Shown: positions 11,972 through 24,300 of the stretch, one piece after another | How positions within the stretch are numbered: position 1 is the first letter of the stretch | Layout: each line of letters begins with the position of its first letter | Assembly: GCA_026874595.1 (NCBI GenBank) | Contig: CM049309.1 | Location: forward strand, 13,626,576-13,690,575 | DNA: 64,000 bases | From: Sipunculus nudus | Taxonomy: Eukaryota; Annelida; Sipuncula; Golfingiida; Sipunculidae | Direction of reading: 5' to 3' | Made by a program: the position numbers and the translations under genes | Notes under the pieces: model-generated | Seen by the model: only the letters and a program-made list of their open reading frames with translations | What the model was told of the DNA's origin: nothing | Database searches by the model: none

Positions 11972-13602
11972 ATACCAAATATGGACTGCTGGTGACTCAA
12001 GATAATGAGGTAGAATTGTTCCAGTTAGATGATAAGAAAGCTTCAAATTCAACCATATTTTGGTGAAACAGCTACAGGACAATGCCAGTGGTTGTAACCA
12101 AAGTTGACTTGGTGCCCATTGTGTACCACATGTATAACTTGATGCACTTGTGAATGTTATAAATATTGTCAAATAGAATGCACATATATCAGCTATTCTC
12201 GTTACATAAAGAGTATGTTACAACATATAATAAAATATAACTTGTGTATATTTTAAACATATAACATTCAATATGCAGTCTACAGAAAAATAGCTGCTAT
12301 GGTAATGACATAATATACCATTTATGATTCCTCATGGTAATCTATTATAAATAGAAGTTCAGTAATACAAAAATTCTATACAATCACCTATACATTAACA
12401 TTAACACAGAAACTAATATTATGTACTGCAAATATAAACACATAATAAATATGGGCCCTGCATGGAACTTCTTTTCACCTAGCACTTGAAACAGAAAACA
12501 CATTCAATACATGTTTAAACTTTCAGACAGACTTGATTCATATTTAATGGTCTTAATAATATTTAGACAATATAAATCGTACTAAGTGTGTTTCTCTATT
12601 TGTATTTTAAGTACATGTATATGTATATACTTTAACTGATCTGATCAAACATATATCACAATGTTACAGCCACATAGGCAAAATGATGCATTTTCAAACA
12701 CAGACGCTAACATTTCTATATTATGCATGAAAAACGTAATATGATAGGGAATAATAACAAAAGTAATGGAACTTCAGTTCTGGTCTACAGTAAAACAGTA
12801 ATACTGTAAATTCTTATGTGATCTGAATATATAGCGGTACTTTTTTCTTATGAAAATCTGTTCATCAGAAATCCTAAATATGGAATCAGATTATCCTTCA
12901 TTCAAGAAAAATAATAAGTTTATGTTTGAGAACTTGTTTGAAAGCAAGATGTGCTTTACCACTTGTAGCAAAAAGTTTTCTCTTACATGTAAGGAGTAAT
13001 CAGTATATTGCATACATTCTTAAAGCAACTTTCATTGACTGGTCTAGGGTTGCAGAGTGTGTTACAGTAATTAAATTCATATAGATCTACTGCCATTCAT
13101 ATGCTGCTAAACCTTAAAACTTTTGCATCTAAAGCTTTCTTATCTGAACATTTCTACCATTCTCAAACTGTTCAGATTATGGAGTCTTATATTCATTAAC
13201 TGCAACTAAGGTACTGTTGCACTATTGTGAAAATATGGCAGCCATAATTAACATCAGAGTATACAGTAATTTGGCAAGATGATGCTTTGTAAATTAATAT
13301 AAAATGAACACAAATCATACCCAAAATACTGATCTTGTACTTATCTCAGCAATTAGTCGCTAGAGATTTAGTCATTCAGATAAAATTACTTGTTCAAATA
13401 TACAAGTATGTGTAACCTGGAGTAATAATTTGTTGTGTAACTGTAAAAGCATATACTGTGGTTGGCTCTGTTTATCAGGGTTTCAAATTTGGGAAAGACA
13501 TATTATCCTGAAAATAAAACAGACATTAATAAAACATCCCATATTCACAGGTAAACAGTTATTTATACTGTAGCCTGACAAGCATATCATACAGGCTATC
13601 CA
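11972..13602. other. Intergenic stretch, no gene seen
   Basis: AT-rich sequence with no convincing exon, inverted ends or repeat periodicity. Confidence 0.5.
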
Positions 13603-14662
13603 TGCCTGTACTGTAGATGAGCAAAACTGATTTTATAAATGAAGTGGGTCCTTTTATAACAAGCAAATTCATGGAATCCTCTTATTTTAGCTTCCTGTGA
13701 TCTTCATGCTTGCTTCTCAATATGTTTTAGTTTTTATTTTCCCCTTAAGATGTCTCCATATGTCATAGTGCCTGCATTTTAGTTTTCATTGTCCCCTGAA
13801 GATGTCTCCACATGTCATAATTTTTGTTGTGAATTGGGAACAAAAGGGAATATTTTTTTTTTTTTTTGAGCTGGTGATAATAATTTTTCAGACAGACACT
13901 CCAAAACTAATCCCAACCAAGGTATGTTTGACAGCAATCACTCACCCAAATTTGAATGCAATGGGATAAAATTTAGGAAAGTTATCACATGGAAAGAAAA
14001 CCTGACAGACTGACAGACAGATGGGCAGACCGACAAACTCAAATCAATGTTCCTCATTCAGAGGAAGCGGGGAACAATAACGGCAAGTAATGAACATGAA
14101 TGTTCTTTCAATTTCCATAGAATTTCTTTCAATTTCCATCTGCCTGTACTGTAGATGAGCAAAACTGATTTTATAAAAGAAGTGGGTCCTTTTATAACAA
14201 GCAAATTCATGGAATCCTCTTATTTTAGCTTCCTGTGATCTTCATGCTTGCTTCTCAATATGTTTTAGTTTTTATTATCCCCTTAAGATGTCTCCATATG
14301 TCATAGTGCCTGCATTTTAGTTTTCATTGTCCCCTGAAGATGTCTCCACATGTCATAATTTTTGTTGTGAATTGGGAACAAAAGGGAATATTTTTTTTTT
14401 TTTTTTGGAGCTGGTGATAATTATTTTTCAGACAGACACTCCAAAACTAATCCCAACCAAGGTATGTTTGACAGCAATCACTCACCCAAATTTGAATGCA
14501 ATGCGATAAAATTTAGGAAAGTTATCACATGGAAAGAAAACCTGACAGACTGACAGACAGATGGGCAGACCGACAAACTCAAATCAATGTTCCTCATTCA
14601 GAGGAAGCGGGGAACAATAACGGCAAGTAATGAACATGAATGTTCTTTCAATTTCCATAGAA
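13603..14662. repeat. Recent 538-bp tandem duplication (family C)
   Basis: Unit 13603..14140 is repeated at 14141..14662 with only about half a dozen changes plus poly-T length. The unit contains GATGTCTCCACATGTCATAA, poly-T and a CAGACAGA-rich tail. Older copies are at 1018..1460 and 18828..19075. Confidence 0.95.
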
Positions 14663-15268
14663 TTTTTAAGATATTGTGAGCAATTTTGATAATTTATATT
14701 ATATTGGATATATTCTATGTCAGTTTCTGTATGGTGAGATTGTGAAAATGGAAACCTTGCAAAACATGGGAGAATTGCAGATATTTAACCCTGAGGATAT
14801 GAAAGTAACCACAGTATGCTGCAAGAGCTGTGCACCACAACCCTCCCCAAGCTAAAAAAAGAACATAATGGGTCATTATGCTCAGTGCAAATGGTCTTTG
14901 AAGGTAATTTTATAAACCCTAGCATACAGAAGCTTATGTTTTGATATTTTTTATATTACCATTTGAAATTCAGTAGCATTGCAGTTTGTTAATAGTATGC
15001 ATGGCATATATCTGAGGAATGAAGACCAAGGAGTTATGCCCCAAGGTAAAAGTGAAAAGATACAACAGGTTTTCAATCTAAATGGTGGGTACTTGGTTGA
15101 TGTTTCACTGGAACAAAGTCATAGGGACCTAGTTTCAGGTATTCTATGAGAAGTCAACAACATCTGACTGCATGTTAGATTTAAAAGCCATGCAACATTG
15201 ATACATGTACCAGTGTATATATGAGATGCATGCATTGCTGGTGATTTGTAGATGTTCATGCTGTATTT

Positions 15269-15310
15269 TCAGTCTTGCAATTTTCCTTCTTCATACAGAC
15301 GGAACACAAG
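15269..15310 (-). CDS. CCDC17: CCDC17 exon 31 (stop)
   Basis: Acceptor TTTCCTTTGCAG, then LVFRLYEEGKLQD and TGA. It is phase 0 with exon 30, giving the C-terminus VKFKS-LVFRLYEEGKLQD. Confidence 0.85.
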   Translation of the reverse strand, partial: LVFRLYEEGKLQD

Positions 15311-18300
15311 CTGCAAAGGAAAATTAAAAAAAAAATATAACCTCAAGAGAATGAATGATAAGCACTCTTAAAAAATTACTATTTATATGGCTCTGTAGTA
15401 GATGACGCAGTTATTTTTAGAATGTTACATTATTTTAATTTTTTTTGGCTTTTTTAACTAAAGAATATACATTGATATACACAGTGCATGTTTTTAATTT
15501 TCTAAAAGCCAACATGTGTTTGAATTAAATATTGCAGATTTTTTAACATAAGGGATATGCTTTCTCAGATATTATTATGCAGTGTTTTATTATTTATAAA
15601 TGCATTAAAACAATAAATATAGTGCTTCAATCTTGCATAAATTAGTCCCATTTTTTTATTTCCTAAATGATACACGCTCCTGCACCTACTATCTGTTAAG
15701 CACAAATAATGACATGTTCCAAAGCGTTAATAAATGAATATCAAACCTTTGAAAATGTTTGTTATTTAGTGTTGAATATTTTAAAGGACACATTTTCGAC
15801 TGAAACATCACTTGTGATTTTAATTTTACTTATCTAAGACAATAATGGTACACATACACTTTTGAACTTGACTGCAATTGTGTCAAAGAACTCTTCAGCA
15901 GTTTTCCCATGAGGCACCATGTTGCTTAGCGCCCGCCCATCATCAGTCGGCAGCTGAACCCGTGGATATAGTGGTGGTAAGTATTCCAAATTAACTGGAA
16001 CCTGCAGGTAAAAACAAAACCAGTTTTCAGCAAGAGGGAAAATGTTTCTGAAGCTGATAGTACAGAAATTCTCTCTTCAAACAAAAGTATCCAGGTCAGA
16101 CCAAAAAACTGAATGAGATTACTTTTTTATTTTAAAAACACCTTGGGAGACATTTGATATTAAATGGAGGATGGTAAAATACTTATCTAATTCAGAATTT
16201 TTTTCATGATGGCATGAAAATGACAGAACAATATGGTAAGAAAGATATGTTACTACATGAGCTTTCTTGATTATAGGTTTTGTATACATGTCAGCTTGGA
16301 ATACTAGTCATAACCTTTCATATAAAAATTAGATCTCCAGGGTTTTGTATTGATTTCAACATTTTGCCTTGGAGTATCTGGACTGATCCAGAGACCAAGT
16401 TTTAGGGTTTAACCACAAGGCTCTACCCTCTCCTCTTTGGCCCTAAGCTTGATGGGAATTAAAACTTCATGAGGCAGGTGATCACATATGTATGATGGGC
16501 TGTAAGACATCACAGCCAACCCTCCATCACCTAGTGGACTCATCCAATAGCTTCCCTATAATACAATGGGCTATCCTATGCTGTCAGGAGATCAAAACCT
16601 TTCCACCTTCCTGATCCTTGGGTAGAGTGTAAGATAGATCACTTGGTCTATGTTGCCTACATAAGGGGACTGTGGCCCCAGTCAAACATTTAGTGAACAT
16701 TAAGTAATCTAGGGAACATGCCTGCTTCTCATAAGATGACACATAGATGAGTCATAATGACATGTGCTTAGGGGCTAACCATTAACTGACATAAGGAAAA
16801 ACCTTTTGGAAGTACCCGTCATGATTATTTAGAACTTAAATTATCATGTTTTGCATGAGGACTTGCAGTATGGTATGATTCAGCTATGTAATAACAATTA
16901 TTCTAAATTCAACATGCATTTCCATAATTTGAAACTAAATTGCAGTTACCACTGACCTGGCTTTCTCCGTCTACCACTGGGGGTAGTTCTTCTTCTCTCC
17001 TGGCATCACACAGACGGACAAACACAGAAGCTTTGTCAAGCAGCTTTATCTGGAAGCAAAGGATAGACATACTGGGATATATTAGATTCATGACAGCTTT
17101 AGCCTCAACTTAAACAAACACATTCAATTATTAAAACTGGCCTTCTGAAAAAGAACATTTAAATTTTTATATTTGTTTGAGCTCTCAATGAACAAAAAGC
17201 TTCCTTTAAGATTAATGGGCATTTAATTACTCAGATCGTCAATTTAGGAAATATTATTTAATTTTTTTTTCTGACTTGTCAAATGTTTTACTGGGCAAAC
17301 AGTTTAGTAAGCAGAAATTGTGGAGGCTACCTTGTGCCTCAGGGAAATCACTGAAAACCTCAGTTTCATGAAATTACACAGAGGCATATCATAATTTATA
17401 GTCATCAGGAAGTTGACAGACATGACAGTTGAGCTTTGAATGTTCAATTCCAGTAAATATTTTTGACTCCAGCAGAGTTGGGTCCAAAAGTACTCATACT
17501 CATAGTACTCGTACTCATGAGTACTTTTTTGAGTACTCAGTACTCGTACTGGAGTACTTTTAAAGTACTCGGACCCAACTCTGGACTCCAGGGGCAGTTT
17601 TCAGTTAGTTGGCCTGCACCTTGACCTCTGACTACTTACCGATCCAGCTTTGACATTTCTGGCCAGCCACTCCTTGGCTGGCTCCCGTGTGAGCTGTTTG
17701 ATCACATTGAGTGCTGGCGCCCCTTGGATTAACGGCAGCTGGTAGATGTGGGTATGAGCATACTTGTCTGTGAAGACCTGGACCACAGTCCAGCCCTACA
17801 ATTAAGAGCACATGATGCAGGGGACATATACTGACCAAAACTATTTTATTAATCTGATCCTGTGAGCCTAAAAAAAACATTTTTTTTGTTGTCAACAGTT
17901 CAAATGTAAAATTATTTTTTGTAAAGATATATATGAGAAAGCTGATGAATACTTCAAAGAGTAAGACAGCTATTATTTTCATGACCATCTGTTTAATTTA
18001 CAGAAAGTTAGAAATTAAGTCATGTTGAAGTTAAAAACACCAAGACAATAATGTGCTGGAACCCGACCAATGTAGTTTTTTTAAAGAATTATTTTCAGTG
18101 GAGGTAATCGCCTCCATTTTTTAATGCTGACTTATCTAATCCTTAAGGTTAGTATGTACATCTGTACATCTGGAGCACTCGCTTCCTGTCATTTTATATT
18201 ATATCCTGATGTCACCCAGGCCCTGTGTCTACTGCACCTGCAGGTCCTAGGTGTGTAATCAACCCCATTGCTGGGTCATAACACTGAGGAACCTCCCAAA

Positions 18301-21300
18301 GATGCACTTGTTTGTGAATGAAATACAACTGTGGGGTACAGCCTTCCCATTAAGCCTGTAGCTCACTCACCCTGGGCTGGGGCCGATCATGAAAATCTCA
18401 CCGCTCCTCGGCTGAGATTTGGACTAAAAGCCTCCTGGCTTTGAGCCCTGTGCTCAACCCCTAGACCAAAGAAGCTGGTGTAAGTTTAGTTGATAATAAT
18501 AACTGATATCAATGGTCCATCAGCACCACCAAACAAAGCCAACAAACTGACAGATTTGTAATCTATTATTTCAAGTGTCTAGAACTGAAATCATTATGGG
18601 GTTCAAATAGTTTTGACAAGGTAATTACCTGATCCATCAGAGCATATTTGTAGTTTTCTGTTGCTACATTCACTGACAGTTCCTGAAGGTGAACGATGAC
18701 ACACAGGTGGCGCTGGTATACACGGCCTGGGAAGTGCTGCAAATAAATAATGTAGATTTCATTAAGAGTTAAAGCACCGTTAATTTGGTATCACATTGTA
18801 TGACTTTTTAATTTTGGCACCATAAGTTAAACAAGCAAACTCATGGAATTTATATCCCCCGCTTCCACTTCTTGTTGTACCCTTCATGCTTGCCTTCTGA
18901 ATAGGTTTTATTTTCTCCTGAAGATGTCATAATGCCTGTGTTTTAGTTTTCACTGTCCCAAAGATGTCTCCACATGTCATAATTTTGTTGTGAATAGGGT
19001 ACCAAATGTCAAATTTTTTGTTTGTTTTGGAGGTGGTGATAATAAATTTTCAGAAAGACACTGACAAACACCACATTTTCAAATTCCATTGAGCCCATAA
19101 CACCTTTTGTTATCACACACACAGTCTAACAGTAGTATAAGGCAAATACATATGGTTGGTCCTTTTTTGTTCACAAGGATTTCAAATTTGTGATATTTGC
19201 TAAAAGGGATCTAAATAAAAAATTATACCTCCCTGAATAAAAGACCCTTCATGGAAGGCAAGTCAAAAAGTTAATGATTGATATTTAACATAAATAATAA
19301 GATCTTGTATGTTCGAAGATTGATATTACAATGATATCAGATCTTTAAAATATCTGCCATTAATGAATAATAATTTCAAATCTTTCTATGTTCACTTGTC
19401 CAATTATTAAGATTTTTATACTCAAATATTATTTTATAGTATTGAGTTATATATTAATGGTTTATTTTGTGAAGGTTCTTCATAAGGAGAGATCACAAAA
19501 ATGGAACCCTTGCAAAACACTGAAGATCACAAATTTTAACGCCATAAATATGAAACCAACCAATTTGGCTATTAGTGGAATGTTGAACATTGAACCCTGA
19601 AAGGGACTCTGGAAAATGGGAACAGGCACACAAACAGTCCCAGGTCTTATTTCTTACTTTCGATTCTCTACTGGTGGCACCACCCACCCTCCAACAAGAG
19701 CTTCTATAAATCAGTGTAATAAGGAGTATAATGCTGATGCTGGCCCTACTGCAGGGCTGGAAAGGTTGATGCCTACTGAATGTGGACATGAGGATGACTG
19801 CATTACAAACCTTGAAGCCATCTCTCCAGACCGGAGCCTTGTTGGATGATGCTGGGTCAAGCAGATGGGTGAACACAGGTTTATCATACACGGCATGGGG
19901 CATCCCCTGCAATCATACATTATTTTTCTATACCATTTCAAGCAATACATGTTCATTCTTAATGTTAATAAAACTCAGTTCAAGACTTATATTTTGGAGC
20001 TGTAGCTTTTGGCTGTATCACATGTCACTGATGGCAGACTTGGAATGAAAAGAGTACTTTTTTTCTTAGACTTTTTTTTGGTTGAGGTAACTGCCTCCAT
20101 TTTATTAATGTTTGCTTAACTAAGTACATCTGCACAGTTCTGTTCCTATTTCAGACTACGTGAAAGGGTTTACATGCAATAACTCTGGTGTCAACCTGGC
20201 TGGGTGTATCATCCCCATTAAGCCTGCAGAGTGCTCACCCTGGGTGGGGGCCGACCATTGAAAATCTCACCGCCTCGGCTGAGATTTGAACTCACGATTT
20301 CACAGCTTTAAGCCCTGTGCCTTACCCCTGAGCCACAGAAGCCGGTTTGAAAAAAGTACTACTCACCAAGAAATTGAGACAAAAATTCAGACTCGAGTAC
20401 CTGTGGGTGTATATGAATATCTGATTATCACAGCAAACTAACAGGCAAACTAGATTCACTGATTACTGAAGAGCTTTAAACTAAAGCAAGTCCAATTATA
20501 TAAAAGATATACATAATAAATAGTGTATTTGGAAAAAATTTAAATCTATGAGAATCAAACTTCGGTAAGATGTTTACTATACAGCATGAGGGGACACCTG
20601 TGGGATATCGGCAAAGTGTCCCTACATTGCAGGTATCCCTTCATGAGAGGTAGGGACAGATGCAGGTGGGAATAATTATTACTGTATGGAGATTCATTCA
20701 AAAATTAAAACAGAAGAATCACATACCTATAAATATATAAAAATAAAATGTTTTTTTTTTATTTATATGAAAAAAATATTTATATGGACATCTAACACAG
20801 GAAAGCAGATTTTTTTATGTCATTATCAAGTCTTTCAAGAGCTGGTTCATTTATAAATACAAAATTGAATAATTGTGTATCATGAGTACAATTTTATAGA
20901 AATAGTTACTTTCTACTGAAATAACTTCAAAAAACAAAATTTTTATTCAATAAAATATATCTATAATATTTCTTTATCACATATTGTTTCTGAAAAAATA
21001 AATATTTCTCTCTGAAAACATAAATTAAAGTCATCTCGCAAACCTCTGGTCCCGCCAAACTTGCATGACAGGAGAATATTTGGAATAAAAGATAAGGGTG
21101 TCATTAAGATAGTGCTTTTATTTCAATTTATATTCAATAATTAAATTTATGCAACATTCTATCTACGGTGCTGAAGAGTAAATATATGTCTGTCAAAATG
21201 AGTTATATCCCATGTCCCTTCTGTATGGTCCATGGGAAATCATTCAAATCCAAACACCTCAAACTCAATATTGGATCATTATCAATTTTCCACATTAGAA

Positions 21301-24300
21301 TTTTATCCCAACATTGAAATTTTGACCAGATGCCTCAAATTTAGCAATGATTTAGTCAGATTAACATTGCCTTGACACGGCTTCACATCAGGTGGACTAT
21401 CAATATGGCGTAAATGACAGGGTGATTGGGAGCATTCGGTGGCCTTCGGTAGCTGTCTTAAGCCGGTGCTAATCACAATAAAATTTGAACTATGTTCGGT
21501 GATTTCGTCCGCTGAAATCGACTCAAATACTTCGACTTTAACCTCAATATTTGGGCGGAAATAATTTTCAACATGAAACTTTTATCTTGACATTGAGATT
21601 ATGACCAGATATCTCAATTCAGCAATGATTTTCTCAGATTTACATTACCATGACCAGGCCTCAAATGAGGCGGACATTCAATGTGGCGGAAACAGCGGAG
21701 TATTCCGGAGCGTTCGGCTGCTGTCACCTGCAGGTGTGTCCTCAATCATATTTGGATTATTGCGCAGGCCAAATTGTTCTTGTTAATCAACATTTTGATG
21801 TCTTTTGCAACAGTTAGGGTTATCAAATATGCTATCGTTATTATTTGTGCAACCATGAAATAGTTCCACAAGTATGCTGGCGCAAACCACTTGTCCGCAT
21901 TGCTTATATGACAGGAAAAGACTTGGGTCAACTAATGTTGATGCTCATTGGTCAAGTCAGTCATGTGATACGGAATTCCTGCAATTTACATAATATCTAT
22001 GAATGAATCACGAGCCGTTCACGGCATGCATGAAGTGTTCCACAGAGCTGCTCAGCTGGTACACCTGCGCAGCGTAACTGGTGGCCGCAGATAAATCGGA
22101 CTCGGATGTCAGTTCATGACAGGATTTCGGGAAATGGGTCGGGACATTGGCTTAGTGTCTGTACATCGAAGGTGTCTGCTCATCCCGGTATCTCCTCACG
22201 GCAGTTCTGGTGTATTGGTTAATAATTTTGTTGAGTGGATGCATGGATTTTGCTGAGAACTTATTCAGATGAGAAAGTTTATAGGTAAATATTTTTGTTG
22301 AGATTCATCAAAATCCATCATATTCCTGGTAAGTCATTGCAGCAAAACAACAAAGGAGCCTGCTGACCTCTGACCTAATCATGGACGGATATGGATGAAC
22401 TTTGCCTGGGAACAAACTTGGGCCAGATAATATACATGTATTTGTTAGTAATTATAGCAAGTTTCATGAAAAAACCATCAGAGAACTGTTAAGTTATTGT
22501 GGTGACCATAAACATTAATGCACGGACAGACTCTGCCCATCCATACCATAATAAGAGCATAGCAACCATGCATAATACGCCCATCGTGTATCTGGTGACC
22601 TCTGACCTCATTAAATATCTGTGAATATTTATGAGAAGGTAATTCAGGTAAGAAACTCTATTAGTAAATAAGTATAATGAGTTTTATGAAAATCCACAGT
22701 GCGGTGACCTCTGACCTCATTAAATATGCATGGATTTCGCTGGAATTCAAACCATGGCCAGATATTTTTATCAAAATCCTTCATATTCTTCGTAAGTTAT
22801 CGTGGGGACACCACAAAGCACCCTATTGATCGATGACCTTATAAAATATGTGTGGATGTTGCCCATAATCTAACTCAGTCAAGATTATCTATTTTTTAGT
22901 AGCTATGGTGAATTACATGAAAATCGATCAAAGCCCATGTAAGTTATCGCGGCAACACTAAAAGTTAACAGACGGATGGTGGATATATACCATAATACAC
23001 CCGTCATATGACGGGCATATAATAAGACCAGTCTTGGATCAGCGTATACAAAACCTGCAGCATCCATGGCACTTACTATTGAGCTGCATAAAGGGTTATA
23101 AAGACCCTGTACACAGATTCTCTGATAAGGTGACACTTTCATTTCACAGGATTTTACTGTTAATAATAATTACAAATAATACTTACCAAGTAAAATGATC
23201 CAGGTGGGTTCAAGCAGAAAGTGGCAAAGGTAAACCCTGACCAGGGTAGATTCATGGCACTGTCCAGGGAGAACTGTCAAGAAAAAGAGCAAACACAATA
23301 TTATTGTAATCCTATCATCTAATAAGATACTGTTTATTTGGTAATAATCAAAAAGCTAAGAAATTTAAACTGAAGTAGATCCCTGGTTCTAACACCAGCA
23401 ATGCTGTTGACTGTCATTTTGGGGATATCTCTCCTTCTTTATAATGAGATTTCCCTATAACACGAACTTCTCTTTAATGACTCTTGAAGCAGTTCTATAA
23501 AAAGTAGAACTGCTTGCTGCCTCTGTGATATAACTGTAACAAACAACAACTTGGTCCTGTCCCTGGTTTATATTTAGAAGGTTCATAAGTTTTTTTATTC
23601 TGATTTTATTATACCTGAAGTCAGATCTTTAAAGCCACTTTTACTTTTTCAAATAAGAGAAGTAAGTAGCTGCAAAGAAATGAAAAATGAGACAAATAGA
23701 AAAACACAGATGGCATTAACTAAGTTGAAATTTAATAAAAAATTAATGTTTAACATAAACATCAATGCAAAACCAAGGTTCGTAACTGAAATATTCACCT
23801 TTCAATAAATCTAGTTTTGCCTTTCCGCATAAAAATTTGCCTTTCTGCTATAGATTCATCCTATTATCATATCAAACTTTTCTCTGAAATGGTTAACCTA
23901 TGTTGTTATGATTCAGCAACCTAACTGCTACACCGGGCAGTTTTTTTTTGTTATGTACACTGTGACTGAATATAGGCCAGTGTAACATAACAATTTACTA
24001 CTGAAATTAGCCAATAATGTATGAGAATGGGGCATGACTTTATAGTCTGATATTCGGCTCTGTTATGGCTCTATGCTTTGCACACCACTGAGCTCTATGA
24101 TTTCATCAGTGCTGCGAAAGCCATAAAAGCATGGGGTATACCATTGTAGCTGATAGTTTCCCAGTTATGATACTGGGTAAACGCCTTTTCGTGCATGTGT
24201 TTGCCTGTCTGGGACAGGTGGAAAAGCGTTATAATAACCCCTGAAAACAGTATGTGATCTTCATCCAAGAAAGATAATATTTATCCAATGTTATCAGGCC

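Noticed and set aside
15858-16001. Gene end within exon 30 (stop eight codons past the donor)
   Set aside because: Splicing at GTATGT to 15269..15310 gives a better C-terminus and a strong acceptor; an unspliced minor form cannot be excluded.
19493-19912. 139-codon minus-strand open frame
   Set aside because: Only 19811..19906 is convincing as CCDC17 exon 26. The rest is intron read past donor GTTTGT, and the next exon joins cleanly from there.
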